NCBI GenBank assembly: GCA_009760855.2
Contig: WPIO01000024.1
Span: forward strand, 3,113,501 to 3,177,500
Direction: 5' to 3'
Source of the DNA: Cristatella mucedo
Taxonomy: Eukaryota > Bryozoa > Phylactolaemata > Cristatellidae
DNA length: 64,000 nt
A model generated the notes under the pieces. It ran no database searches. It was given only the letters and a program-made list of their open reading frames with translations, and was not told where the DNA came from. Positions 1 through 11,293 of the stretch are shown piece by piece (within the stretch, counting starts at the first letter, position 1; each line of letters opens with the position of its first letter). The translations under genes and the position numbers were made by a program.

Positions 1-138
1 TTATTTAAGGGGAAGGCTGTTGGCTGCCAACTGCACATGGAAAGCAACTTAGGCTTTCTGTGTGTTAAAGAAAACTTGCCAGCTTAGCAGCCATTTCGAT
101 CATAGCTTTGTGTGGAGTTGTAGCGATACATACAGGCA

Positions 139-212
139 AGCAATAATAATATCGATACTAATAATATATCTGTGTGGTACTCTAAGAGAGCCAAATCTGT
201 CCGTAGGCACCC
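139..212 (-). mobile_element. LINE-A 3' tail remnant
   Basis: A decayed copy of the LINE-A 3' end on the minus strand. It keeps an ATT-rich tail followed by the conserved block that reads, in other copies, as 'GTGCCTAGAAAGAGATT ... GGGCGCTAT'. It is heavily mutated and has no coding part. Confidence 0.4.
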
Positions 213-1601
213 TGTATACACCAGGGATTCGAATGAGCCATGAACGCCCTGCTGATCCTGCCTTGGATAGGAATGTCGACATACGGGCGTCCTAGCTAGT
301 ACTGTAGCAAGTGTGTGGCAGATGCCAGCCTCGGCGCTAGCAAGACTTTGGCAAAGTGCCAGTCCTCACGACATTGTAGCATGCATGCCCGTCCGATGTT
401 GGAATTCCAATCATAGTAGCTAGCTGCTGCAACGGCTGCATAACCTGTCTAGTAGCCCTATAGCACACCGCCGGTCTCTTGTCACTGGCCCCTCCCTTCC
501 GTTCCAGCATCGATTGCTCGATAAGCTGAGCTTGAGCTGAGCACTGACGATCTCGAAAACGAAATAGGAGAGAGGCAGCAGCCTAAAATGTTCAACGCCA
601 ACCGACCGATCGATTGGGCGAGATTTCCTTCTGCCTTTACTCTAATACTAATAATCATAAAAGACCAGTGTATCGCACTCTGACAGCTGAAGAATCTCTT
701 TCGAGGCACTTTACATTCACTGCAGAAGCATTTTTCCAGCTGCAGACAAACTTTCAGGTGAGAGCTGGATGGCCTGCCAGTACCAGATTTCGAATAAATC
801 AGCTAGCTGTCAGCCCCCAAGCATGAGGCCCCTGATGGCCATCTCACTGGGGATCGGCAGAGCACTGAAGCAGAATCGGCAGCAGCCAGCTCCAGGTTCA
901 CCGAGCAAACCGTCGGTCCGGCCAGCCCAGCTGGATGGGTGCCTAGACGAGAAGCGGCTGTAATCTAGGCAGTTCGAGCTACCATTCGGCAGTGCATTCA
1001 TCGCCAGGTTGTTTCTGGTGTTGCAATGCAGCACACAGCTTTCCGAGAAGGAATCAGTCAGGCATACCACCATATGCACAGCACAAAGGTTGCATCAGCT
1101 GCTAAGCAACTCGTCCGGTTCCAACATCCTTTATCCTTTAGCACAGCAAGCACACAAATCAAGCCGACCGGGGGGGGGCAGCAGTGCATGGAGACCGGCG
1201 CTCGGCACCAGCAGATCATTGGCAGCACGCTCGAAGGGTGGTTGAAAATTGCACTTTTCCGGCCACGCGGGCAAGGAGAAATTCGCGGGCTTCACAGAGA
1301 CGCTCGATGACAAAACACAACGAGCCCACGGTACGTACGGTAGTGACGCAAGCAGTTGCCACCGCGGCTGCAGCGATCAACAATGACGGCAAGAGGCACA
1401 CAATGGACGCACGACCGTCCTCGCGGCCTCAAAGGAGGCACGAACCGGCGCGAACACGATTGCTAGCACGCGGGGACCGGCAGAAGGGCCGCGAGCGGAC
1501 AAGCAATCCCTCCCCCCCCCCTTACACCGCTCTAGCAAGCGAGGCGGAGCCCAAGCAGCTCGCCCCCCTCCCCTCCCGAGCCCTAGTCGGCCAACTCTAA
1601 C
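213..1601 (-). other. Intron 2 (partial) of CDO1
   Basis: This stretch lies downstream of CDO1 coding exon 2 and should be the start of its second intron, because exon 2 ends in a good donor (AAG then GTTAGA) and exon 3 is not visible down to position 1. I looked on the minus strand for the rest of the cupin fold and found nothing convincing. A LINE-A tail remnant sits at 640-728. The rest is moderately GC-rich with a poly-G run near 1170 and a poly-C run near 1512. Open frames here look like chance. Confidence 0.5.
640..728 (-). mobile_element. LINE-A 3' tail remnant
   Basis: Minus-strand copy of the LINE-A terminal block: ATTATTAG-like tail, then 'GTGCCTCGAAAGAGATTC'. It lies inside the CDO1 intron. 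Only the last 80-90 bp of the element are present. Confidence 0.5.
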
Positions 1602-1719
1602 CTTCATGAAGCAGTGAGCGTTGGCGTGATCGTGAATGCTGCTGCCTTGGCTCTCGTTCCAGCAGAGTACGATCAGGTTGAACTTGCCGTTGCCCTCGTC
1701 CACCAGGTTTCTCGTGTAC
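1602..1719 (-). CDS. CDO1: Cysteine dioxygenase, coding exon 2 (partial gene)
   Basis: Cysteine dioxygenase oxidises L-cysteine to cysteine sulfinate with O2 at a cytosolic non-haem iron centre, the first step of cysteine breakdown and taurine synthesis. This 118-bp exon encodes 39 complete residues beginning [13 protein letters not shown] and ending AHCFMK. It carries two of the three iron-binding histidines in SIHDH (about residues 106 and 108 of the predicted protein; 86 and 88 in mammals). It also carries the Cys (about 113; Cys93 in mammals) that forms the Cys-Tyr crosslink. The acceptor is CTGCAG before G-TAC and the donor is AAG before GTTAGA. The exon joins exon 1 in phase with no gap against the family, and it ends where the mammalian protein continues with the ..LQGNLKE segment. 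The third His and the Tyr partner would be in exons beyond the left edge. Identification rests on remembered family sequence. Confidence 0.9.
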
Positions 1720-2152
1720 CTGCAGCGCGGGAATTTTCTCGAAGCCGCTGGCCTCGAACGTAACTGCTAACCGACACTGGCGGCGGCGGCTGCGGACGTG
1801 CCGCCGGCAGCCACAGCACGCGCGGGTCGACCTAGCTCGCGTCCAGGTAACCACTTTTGAGTCACGTCGAGACGCTCCATTGTCTCTACACTGCGGAGCT
1901 CAAATGCCAGGCCGTTACAACGACCTGTCTAACCATGCCAATCGTGGCGTCCTAGTTCGTGTCGCTCAGCCACCAACACCGCAAACGGCGAACTAGCGCT
2001 GCTGAACGACGGCTCCCGCCGCGGCCGACCCGGGACGATCGGGCAGTGCGGGAGGTAGACGGCTCGGCAGCTACCGATTCGGGCCCCCTCCCGCTTCGCC
2101 CCTTTAGCTCCGCCGCACTAACGGCAGGTCTCGGCTGGCTCTGGTCGCGCAC
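1720..2152 (-). other. CDO1 intron 1
   Basis: A GC-rich 433-bp phase-2 intron between the two CDO1 coding exons. The donor is CAG then GTGCGC (minus strand, at 2153/2152) and the acceptor is CTGCAG (at 1720). I see no repeat or second gene inside it. Confidence 0.75.
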
Positions 2153-2382
2153 CTGTGCGGGTCGAACTTGGCAAACTTCTTCCAGTCGTTCGGGTTGGTC
2201 TTGTACGACGTCATTAGCTCCTGCACATACTCAACGCTTACGTCGTCGTCGGCGAACACCTTGTGCAGTTCGCTAATGAGCTCGCTTAGATCCTGAGGCG
2301 GTACAACGTCTTCCTTGTGGGCGTAGCGCTTCGTGCCCTCGCCGAACCTCGGCGCCTCCTCGCAGCAATAATCGACCTCCAT
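2153..2382 (-). CDS. CDO1: Cysteine dioxygenase, coding exon 1
   Basis: This is the N-terminal exon of cysteine dioxygenase. From the chosen ATG at 2382 it encodes 76 codons plus two bases. The segment DLSELISELHKVFADDDVSV, then a YVQELMTSYKTNPNDWKKFAKFDPHR stretch (at roughly residues 33-77), matches the helical N-terminal region of mammalian CDO1 (..LIRILHQLF..VEEVQAIMEAYESDP.EW..AKFD.YR). The split Arg codon (AG|G) links directly to YTRNLVDEG of exon 2. The frame stays open upstream to another ATG at 2457. I prefer 2382 because the protein is then about 20 residues longer than the mammalian one rather than 45, but either start is possible. CCAAT boxes lie 117-184 bp upstream. Confidence 0.88.
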
Positions 2383-2498
2383 TTTCGTCCGGACGCAGCT
2401 CGCTGCGACTGCCGACCGTTGCCGAATGAACTGCCGATGCATCGACCGCGGCACCACCTGTCAGGTGTCTAGCGGCCTAGCCTCCAAACGACCGTTGG

Positions 2499-2566
2499 CC
2501 AATCGTAGCTGAGCTCCTTACCGCTCCAGACCAATCACAGCAGGGTGTGTCGCGCTACTGGCCAAT
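2499..2566 (-). promoter_or_regulatory. Three evenly spaced CCAAT boxes upstream of CDO1
   Basis: CCAAT pentamers occur at 2499-2503, 2531-2535 and 2562-2566, each followed by C(A/G). The spacings are 32 and 31 bp. They read on the plus strand, i.e. as ATTGG relative to the minus-strand CDO1, 117-184 bp upstream of the chosen ATG. The NF-Y complex binds CCAAT in either orientation. The sequence is GC-rich and I see no TATA box. The link to CDO1 is inferred from position. Confidence 0.55.
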
Positions 2567-3997
2567 CGCAGCGAGCCTCGCGGGCCACAGCCCTGCTAAC
2601 TTAAGTTGGTCCAGCACAGTTAGTTAGTTGTCTCAAGCACCTGTCAAATCGGTTGGTGGCGTTCCCTAGTTAACCGCCCTCAGCCGGTCTGGAGCGGCCG
2701 GCTCCTGATGCCGCCACCGCTAGCTAGCTAGGGAGTCGGAGCCGAGGCACCGGTCGGCGAAGCTCTTGCAAAACCGGAGCCCTGCCGTAGGGCGAGCGAT
2801 AAAAGATGTGCGAAGGAGTCGAGGGCACCGGTCAGAGAGACAAGTCAAATCCGCCCTTCGGGTAAGCCTGTACGAGCTGGCTCGGGGCCGCGACGGCCGT
2901 ACCATCCAGGTAGCCGCCCACCACGGACTCTCATCCAACGGGCCCGAACGGCAAGTTGCCACGCACTCCCGCTTGGCAGTCGAGTCGATAGCCCTAGCCA
3001 ATAGCGACGGCCGTGCCGGGGGCGGGGACTTGGCAGGATCAGGCTAAGCTGACGATTTCGCAACGAACACTTATTTTGAGGGAGTAAACAGTTGGCTGCA
3101 CCCTTTCGTCTTCACCAAGTGAAACGTGATATGCCAGCTTTGGTAATCAACCTAGACTAAAGCGGGTTTTCTAGCCTTTCCTGAACCGCTATTACTAGAA
3201 ACATCCTATTTTATGGCCCGTGATCTTCTATAAAAGCTGCTGTCGTGGTCAAGAATGTAGGTGGACTTACAGTAATTACGATTTGCTCTTTTTATTTTTG
3301 CCTGCATGCCTTATTGTCTTGGAATGATTTTTACGACTCGCTGGCTCTGGGAGTTGATGATTCTACACATTATTTTCACCAGAAGTTCGTCTGGGCCCCT
3401 CCCCCGTTACGTGGGCTAGCATTTGTACAAAAGACACGTTAAGTTCTGGAATTGCAATATGATGCTGGAACGATTGAAGTCAATTTGCTAAATGCATCCA
3501 ATATTCCGCTTGTAAACCGGGATCTGTGTCGTCTTACCGAGAGTGTGACAAGGCGCAAGACTGCTGAAATGATTGAGAATGCCTGACTCAATCGAGAAGC
3601 GACAGAATCTTTGTATAAAAATTATGAGAGTGCGCATCACAGTCTTGGGCCTATTGATACCATGTGCTCGACAGGCAAGCAAGAGATTGTAAGTTCTCGA
3701 AATCGTCTGGCTGCCTTCCCACTACTGTACTAGGGGGTCTTATATAACGTATCATCATATAGGGTGGATTTTTAGATGTTCGACTGTTGGATTGTTTGGC
3801 AGGTTTATGGTTTAGGTTTATGGCCTGCCGTTCAGCAAGTTTATGGTTTATGCATTAGCTTGATGGCACGATAGCTTATGGCTTCACAGATAATTAAGTG
3901 GTGAATGAATGTTTACAGTTTACGGTTATCGCAGAAAAGACGATCCAACCAGATAATTGCAGAAATAATCGGTGATTTCGCAATTCTTTTCTTCACA
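2567..3997. other. Upstream flank of CDO1, no gene recognised
   Basis: The first 500 bp are GC-rich, continuing the CpG-rich promoter region. From about 3060 the composition becomes AT-rich. Around 3780-3870 there is a short locally repetitive run of 'GGTTTATG' words. I recognise no coding exon; the open frames on both strands lack family features. Confidence 0.4.
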
Positions 3998-4065
3998 GCG
4001 TATGCAAGGTGCCTGGAAAGAGATTTAGTTCTCTTCGGGTTCCATACAAATGTCTTATTAAATTT
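3998..4065 (+). mobile_element. SINE-2/LINE-A-type 3' tail remnant
   Basis: Contains the terminal block 'AAGGTGCCTGGAAAGAGAT ... GTTCTCTTCGGG ... ATACAAATG' shared by LINE-A and SINE-2 ends. The upstream body is not recognisable, so the class is uncertain. Confidence 0.4.
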
Positions 4066-4218
4066 TAAATTGTTACCCCAAATTGTTTTTCGCCAGCCTA
4101 AACAGCTTACTAATGTACGTAGTTTAATTGTCTAGCAATTCCTATAAGTGTAGGGAACCGTCGGGGTCAGCCTGAACGATCAACATGAAGCTCTGCTTTC
4201 TTAAGCTCTTCAGACGTC

Positions 4219-4620
<402 letters not shown>

Positions 4621-5164
4621 AGAAGAGAGGCGCCTCTCCTTCTCCCTCCCCCACGAGTTCGTTGGGCCTCGTTGCTTCACTCAGCAAACGCACAGCTCAC
4701 GGCTCAGGTAACCTAGGTAACCACATCCACGAGCATCGGTAGCCACCCTGTGAAGAAAAGTTTTGGCTTCCCTGAAAACAATCGGTACATTTCGTTTTGG
4801 AAGGGCCTGAAGTTGCGCTCAGACGTGCATTGCCCACCCAAGGCGCCGCCAGGCAGGCCTCTTAAGAATCTACCTCCTCGCTAATCTGAAAATACCGCTA
4901 CCCCATCCCCATGGCCAGTTGCTGATTAAGGGCGGGCCCCTCCTCCGAAAGCCGACTCGGCGCTCGCACGACGAATGCGCGTACGCGTTCGTTCTTAGCC
5001 CCACCTTATAAAGAAAACGGTCGCTTCTCTCTGTGCGGCGAAACATTGCTCGACGAAGGCACACTGCCCGAAAAACTGCCTCCGAAGCAGCTAGCTGAGC
5101 TCGGTAGCCTCCAGCTCTGCGAAAGCCCTGTAGCCACCTGCAAGGGAATGATCCGGACTAAAAG
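4621..5164. other. No gene recognised
   Basis: Unique-looking, fairly GC-rich sequence between the microsatellite and a SINE. I see no exon, RNA gene or repeat I can name. Confidence 0.4.
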
Positions 5165-5345
5165 GGCTCAGCCTGTGGGTATTAGCACAGTGGTAAGGCG
5201 CTCGCTCCTAACGGTCCAGGTCGGGGGTTCGAGTCCTGCAGTGGGCGATCCTGTATTGCCCATTGCAAGCAGTGGCGATAGCCGTGCAGGCTCTTCTGCT
5301 GCTAAATCGACGAGGCTGTTGACATAGCTGACCTACAATAAGGGA
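5165..5345 (+). mobile_element. SINE-1 (tRNA-derived)
   Basis: The head has a tRNA-like internal RNA polymerase III promoter: an A-box-like 'TAGCACAGTGGTAAGGCG' and a B box 'GGTTCGAGTCC'. The body is 'GGGCGATCCTGTATTGCC ... AGCAGTGGCGATAGCC ... CTCTTCTGCTGCTA', shared with the copies at 18801, 48770 and 58411. This copy lacks the usual TTA-rich tail. Confidence 0.75.
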
Positions 5346-6162
5346 TGATAATTGGCAAAGGGTTAGGTTGGCTGGCGGTCACTGTGGTTAAGGCAGCCCA
5401 GCCCAGCGCATTTAGCCTTGGTGGGCTTTAGCTAGTCTTCCTACGGCTACCATATTAAAGATCGGCCTGGTCTGCAAGGTTACAATGCCACTGCTTCGAT
5501 GACAAATCCAGCAACGTCTCAAAAATTGTTTACACCCGCAAACGCAATAGCTAACTAGTCGCCGGGTCTTGGCTCAGGGGAATGGTGCTCTCACTTTACT
5601 TCTCAGATCGAGTACTCGAGTCCTGCGATAAACAATTACTTTACGCGCCAAGTGGTGCAAGCAGAGCCAATTGCTTCTAACACTCAAATGAATTCTGCCG
5701 CTATATGAATGGGGCCTTTTGCAGTGATATTCGGCTGCCGTTATTTACATGTAGGCTAACCTCTTCCAAGATTTATTTGACCGTATTAAGACATTAGCTC
5801 TTGCTCGATATGCTGTGGAGCTTATGCGCACATACCTAGCTCGGCTACGACATCATTTCTTCTACTTCCGACTACGGAGCTTCTTTTTCAGCCGCCCTGC
5901 ATGTCTAGTTTCCTGCTGCCTGCTTCCTTGACCTTCCTTGCTCCAGACCCTGTAGTTTTGCTTACCACTAACTTTCTGTCGGCTGCGGTATGCACACTAA
6001 AAGACACTCATTACAATGCGCACCTAGATACTAATTCAGTTAGACCACGGAACCTACGGGCGTGAACTCTAATTGCTTAGTGCAGTTAGGAACATTCTCG
6101 AGCTTCGTTAGGGTGTTTTCTAAGACGTTGGAGTGCTTCATAAAAAAATTCTTGTGTTTCAT
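5346..6162. other. Intergenic, with decayed tRNA-like and LINE-B pieces
   Basis: No gene seen. A tRNA-like remnant with a B-box-like 'GTACTCGAGTCC' is near 5560-5640. About 5855-6000 resembles a plus-strand, decayed piece of LINE-B ('CCGACTACGGAGCTTCTTTTTCAG'). Confidence 0.35.
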
Positions 6163-6682
6163 TACTCACTTTTAGATCCCTTCATTTTTTGGCTTCAGCC
6201 TACCTATCAGATCTACTCCCCCACCAGGCTAAGCATCGTACCACCCGCTTTTCAGAATCTGTAACTGCTTACCCATACCTCGTACAAATCTTAAATCCTT
6301 TGGAGACCGTGCCTGTAGTTGGTATGCTCCCAAAGCCTGGAGCTCCCACCCGACTTGCGTCACGACATCTCCTGACTTGTTCACGTTTAAAAAGAAACTA
6401 AAAGCACATTTATTTATCAAAGCATTTACTGGGTCCCTGTGATTCGTCCTGTATGTGCTTATGCGTGATGACACTGTGCATGCTACCACTAACCATACTT
6501 GCATGCTGACCCTGCGCATGTCACCCTTAACCCTGTTATTCTTGTTGTTTATTAAACACGCTACCACCAACCATTCGATCGTGCTTCCTTTGTAGCAAAT
6601 GTAAAGTGCCTAGAAAGAGATTGAGTTCTCTGAGGGTGCTATATCAAATGCATTATTATTATTATTATTATTATTATTATAA
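6163..6682 (+). mobile_element. LINE-A, 5'-truncated copy
   Basis: Encodes the C-terminal end of the LINE-A polyprotein (SAYLSDLLPHQAKHRTTRFS ..., then out of frame the region equivalent to SSYAPKAWNSLP), followed by the 3' UTR, the conserved terminal block and a (TTA)n tail at about 6651-6682. It is frameshifted and truncated, so inactive. Confidence 0.85.
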
Positions 6683-6810
6683 ACATGCACATAGTCTTAA
6701 TAGGTTTATTAAGCGATTGAAAGCAATTGAAAAAGTAATAATTAATAATTAGTAATAAATAATTGAAATAAGCAATTGAAAGAGATCGACAAAGTTATAA
6801 TTTAAATATA

Positions 6811-6813
6811 TAC

Positions 6814-6845
<32 letters not shown>

Positions 6846-6870
6846 GTGTGTGTGTGTGTGTACATATGTG

Positions 6871-6904
<34 letters not shown>

Positions 6905-6914
6905 CGTGTGTGTG
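6811..6914. repeat. (AT)n-(TG)n microsatellite
   Basis: About 13 AT units followed by a roughly 70-bp TG-rich array with a few interruptions. The 6683-7151 stretch around it is AT-rich and holds no gene I can see. Confidence 0.95.
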
Positions 6915-7151
6915 TGGGCATTTATACGCGTGGAAATAATAAATATAGATTGACAGCGGAATTTAGGAATAAATTTGTACTAAATAAAAGTCTAGACAGA
7001 TATTTATAAGAAAGGTACTTTGCCTCTTACAGAAAAAGTCAGCTACAACAACTTTCTCAAATGTAACTGAAAGCGATGCACATTACAACTTTCAAATGAT
7101 GTGAAAGACTTGCAAATTGTTTTGCAAAAGCTCTCTGTTAAAGCTTTGACG

Positions 7152-7236
7152 TCGATGCTAATACTAATACCAATAATACACTTGATATAGTGCCATCAGA
7201 GAACTCGGTCTCTTTCTAGGCACTTTACATTTGCTG
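7152..7236 (-). mobile_element. LINE-A 3' tail remnant
   Basis: Minus-strand terminal block ending near an ATTAGT-type tail; 'AAATGTAAAGTGCCTAGAAA' is conserved. Sequence from 7237 to about 7640 beyond it shows no gene or repeat I recognise. Confidence 0.65.
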
Positions 7237-7644
7237 ATGACTACATGTCTTAAGCGAAAGTCGGCGATACTAGTAAATTCGAGAGCCCTCTTGTGTTGAT
7301 CCAGCGACGACGTCTGAATTGACAAAGGGCTAGGGATAGCAAATTCCAAAGCGAGGACGTGGAGGCCAAACAACGTATCGGTGATAGAAAGAAAACATAA
7401 GGAGGAGGCCTTACCTTGCCATCTTCAAATCGACATGGTCCTGCATCCATGTCTAATGAAAGGCAACGCGATAGCCTCCTGCTGTGTGTACGTCCTCCTG
7501 GGATGTGCTAGTACCAGTGACAAAGCCCACTCTCAGCCAGCTGTTCCGAGAGAGGGACATATGACATCCATCGATCTGCACATACCAGCTTCCGCACAAT
7601 CGCTCAGCGAGAAGAATTCTCTGAGACAGATACGGGTTAAAGAC

Positions 7645-9590
7645 AATAGTATTTCAATAATTTTAAATTTGTATAGCACTATCAGAGAAGATAATCTTTT
7701 TCTAGGCATTGCATACGTATGCTTTAAGGGAAGCAATTTTAATTAGTTAGTAGTGCGAACATGCACAATGTCAACAAGCCTAACGTAGTTTGAGGTGCCG
7801 TGCACGGTGTCAACATGTAAAATATTGTTAGCGGTAGCATGCAGAGTGTCAGCAATAATCACACACAGGATGAATCACGAGGACCTAGTTAGCTTCTTTT
7901 TAAATGTGTCAAGTCAAGGGATGTCGTGTCGAGTCGGAAGTAAGTTCCAGGCTTTGGGAGCATACGAACTAAAGGCATGGTCTCCGAAGGGTTTGAGGTT
8001 CATACGAGGTGTAGGATAATGATTCGATTGAGAAAGGTAGGAGGTACTATGCTTGGCCTGGTGTGGGAGTAGGTCCGATAGGTAGGCTGGAGCCAAAGAA
8101 TGAAGGGACCTACAAGTGAGTGGCAGAACCTTAACTGGAAGCAAAGGTCAAAGGTCGGCGAGAAGTGGCGGAAGCAGCTGCGGCACCTTCGCCGCTCCCG
8201 ACAAACAAGCCAAAGCTTCAGAGTAATGTAGTGTAATGTATCTCCGTCAGTAACTCCACAAAGTCATAAAGACCATGTGGGCGTTACGCAGGAGAGTTTT
8301 GTATAGCGCACTCACAGCCTAAGCGGCTTTCGGTACGCATTCGGTAGCCAACAGACTTCGTCTCACGCAACAAAGAGAAAGTGGGAAGCATAGCAGAGTT
8401 AGGAGAGCAGTTGAGGTAGTGAGTAGCATAGAAGTAGCAGCTCAGGACCGCTGAAAAAGATGAGCCATAGTCGGCAGTTGGAGAGTAGATGTCGTTGAGT
8501 AATGCACCAACTGCAAGACGTCTGATTGCGCAAGCCCGTAGACCACTAAGCAGTGAGTTACAGAAGTCGAGACGAGATGTCACAAATGCACGGACCAATT
8601 TAGTTGTTGTATCCCTTTCTAAACTGGCCTGAATTTTAGCAATGCTATGTACCTGAAAGCAGGCAGACTTGGCTGTGGAACTGATGCAGTCGTCTAATGA
8701 AAGGTCACTTTGGAACAGGACACCTAAATTTCGTGCAGATTCAACGGGAAATATACTGGCAGAGCCGATTATGAACGTTAACCTTTCTAATGCCCGAATC
8801 ACGTTTGGTTTCCCCATAACTAGTAAGTTCGTCATTCAATTTGAGAAAGTTTGTTGCCATCTACAGGAGGATGTCAGCAATACATGTCACAGGTGAGCTG
8901 AGAGAATTTGACGCGCTGGAGGGCTGGGAGGAATCGAAGCAAAGGTACAACTGAGTATCATCTGCATAGAGGTGAAAGCCTAGATTGTACTTGGCGATCA
9001 CATCCCCGAGGGGGAGAGTATATACTGTAAAGAGAAGCTGACCGAGCACAGAGCACTGAGGTACCCGTACTTACGTGGTTTCTCGGGCGATCTTTGTGTG
9101 TTCACATCAATACTCTGCTGCAGTCTGCTAATGAGATAGGACGCGAACAATTGTAGTACAGTGCCAGTGATGCCCAGACGAGATGTAAAACATCGAGAAG
9201 GACTTGGTGATTGATAGCATCAAACGCTGCCAAAAGATCAAGCAAGGGATGCAGCGAGACTTTACTTAAGTCTGATTTCCTGAGAAGGTACATACCCGAA
9301 GCAATGATGACTCCGTGAAGCGATTATCTCTAAAACCAGACTAGAATTTACTTGCTAGGTTTGAGTTTTCAATATAAGAGATGAGCTGGTTTGCCACAGC
9401 TCGTTCCAGTATCCGTGATAGAAAGGGTAGGAGGGAAACGAGGCTTTGGCTGCTGAAGTTTGGTTGGTCTAGAGTTATTTTCCTAATTAGTGGCCGAACT
9501 ACAGCCATTTTAAAAGCTGCAGAGACATGACCTGGGCGAAGGACATATTTATTATTTTGACTATGCTTGGCATCAGCAGACCAATGCATT
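7645..9590 (-). mobile_element. LINE-A, long degenerate copy with nested LINE-B
   Basis: A minus-strand LINE-A running from a decayed 3' end (about 7645) up through the reverse transcriptase to about 9590. RT palm blocks can be read in pieces: DLLAAFDAINHQVLLD (about 9200), [11 protein letters not shown] with both catalytic Asp (about 8940), LLVMGKPNVI and FVTSRLDFCNSLL. Frameshifts and a nested 280-bp LINE-B insert (8222-8502) split it, so it is inactive. It matters as a reference because its active site is YADD, unlike the YADN copies at 20262 and 33704. Confidence 0.85.
8222..8502 (-). mobile_element. LINE-B 3' end, nested in LINE-A
   Basis: The reverse complement encodes the end of a second RT family (YSPTADYGSSFSAVLSCYF ... 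VGYRMRTESRLGCECAIQNSPA). The DNA then runs through 'GGAGTTACTGACGGAGATAC' to an ATTAC-rich tail at the left. Other copies are at 10971, 44278, 44645 and 55946. Confidence 0.75.
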
Positions 9591-9954
9591 CTAGAATTAG
9601 TTGCTACGTTCAGGAAATTTTGCAGGTAATTCTTAGGGTGTCTTTGTTGCGAGCTTATTCAGGTGAGAGGTGCAGCAGGTGAGACTGCAGATGAGACTAC
9701 AGGTGAGACTGTGCTAGTGCGCGAGCCAGCTGAAGTGGCGTGGATTGATTTAGGTATTCGTTTAAGCTAGCGACACCGTGTAGTTAGAAACTTTTTGTCC
9801 TTTTAATGTGGCTATTCAGGGTCACACCTCGATTGAGAGCAGTATTTTAAATCTACATCACTTTGCTATTATTGCAATGCATAGCCACTATCATGGGACC
9901 AGAATCCCAGATAAGCCCTCTTGGTGAGCCCTCTAGATGAGTCCTGGATGCTGG
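9591..9954. other. No gene recognised
   Basis: Short tandem words based on 'GTGAGACT/GCAG' occur near 9660-9710. Nothing else is identified. Confidence 0.35.
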
Positions 9955-10112
9955 TCGCTGGGCTTTAGCCCAGGCATAAGGTGCTAGCACGTCACGATCC
10001 AGGCATTGGATTTGGAGTCTTGCAATAGACAATCCTCTATAACCAACATTAAGCGAGGATGATGAGCGCTAAAGCCCTTTGGTCGCTATATAAATAAAGC
10101 AGCTAAACCAGC
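9955..10112 (+). mobile_element. SINE-1, degenerate
   Basis: Similar to SINE-1 in layout: a tRNA-like head with 'GGCATAAGGTGCTAGCACG', a poor B box, then 'GCAATAGACAATCCT ... CGCTATATAAATAAAG'. Strongly diverged. Confidence 0.4.
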
Positions 10113-10970
10113 CGACCTTTACTACGGCTTAAAGGAGAGGCACAGACGAGATGGTGTTTAGCAGGCCGAGAAAGAAAAAACAGGTGGATGATTCTAATAA
10201 CCTCTACCTTAGCGTTTAACGTGAGTAGGAAAGAAGTAAGTACAATTTCTAGGACCAATGGTTGAAAACCCATCTCGGTGACAGCGTCTTCGAGAGAAAA
10301 CGGTAAAGGTTTTAGACATTGAGGCTGTAGTAAATTATTTCGGCTGACATAAGAATATTGCCATTGCGCGTCAATCGAAGAGGTGAAAACAGTTTCGATT
10401 GTAGGAGTGGCCCAAATGTAGCTCGGGGGCACTAAAAAGCGGGTCCCCGGTCTGAGGAGAACCATCAGTGCTAAGCGTTAAGGTATTTACGAGTCGGCGA
10501 TGGCAAGGTCTCTGCGATTATTTCGGCGGCCAATCAAATGCGTCGAGACTCAGCGATTCGAGTCGTGCTTTGCCAATATCAACGAGGAGTAGCTTGACTT
10601 CATTGTCATTTAGATACAGGAAGTTAGCCGAAATCCAGAACTTAGTCGCTACAAGTTTGGAGTAATAGTCGACACCGTGGGTTCGAATTACATTTGCATA
10701 AAGCTTGATCTAGATGAAGAAAGCTAGGTACCGAGAAGAGCGGAAGAATCCTTCGGGTTGCAACGGATCTGCTAGACATTATCTCTAACCTTATTAAGCC
10801 TCCCAGTGGATCCTCGGATGCTCCGGAGGGATGCAAATCCCCCATCGTTTTATCATTGATCCTTCGATGAATGATAATAATAGCAATGTTCATTGGCATG
10901 GCACCCTAAGAGAATTTCCTCACTGTCCATGCGCTTTACACATGACACTTGGCTGGATCCCACTGCTTTT
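10113..10970. other. No gene recognised
   Basis: A 120-residue minus-strand open frame (10103-10465) and a few shorter ones exist. None has a recognisable domain, a good start context or neighbours that suggest a function. Probably old repeat sequence. Confidence 0.35.
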
Positions 10971-11240
10971 CAATGTAATGCATCTCCGTCTGTAATTCCA
11001 CAAAGTCATAAAGACCATGTAGGTGTTACGCAGGAGAGTTTTGTATAGCGCACTCACAGCCTAAGCGGCTTTCGGTACGCATTCGGTAGCCAACAGACTT
11101 CGTCTCACGAAGCAAAGAGAAAATGGGAAGCATAGCAGAGTCAGGAGAGCAGTTGAGGTAGTGGAGCATCCATGGAAGTAGCAGCTCAGGACGGCTGAAA
11201 AGGATGAGCCATAGTCGGCAGTAGGAGAGTAGTTGTCGTT
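10971..11240 (-). mobile_element. LINE-B 3' end
   Basis: Minus-strand copy starting at an ATGTA-type tail (10971) and matching the 8222 and 44278 copies ('AAGTCATAAAGACCATGTAG', 'GCGGCTTTCGGTACGCATTC'). The coding remnant reads YSPTADYGSSFSAVLSCYF. A hAT MITE is inserted close to its 5' side. Confidence 0.75.
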
Positions 11241-11293
11241 TCGATATTTAAAGGCGAGCACCATACCCTCGAATGAAGGAACTATGTCGGCAT

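Noticed and set aside
6846-6914. CRISPR-like or regularly spaced repeat arrays
   Set aside because: All tandem arrays in the window are microsatellites or minisatellites without unique spacers; the sequence is eukaryotic.
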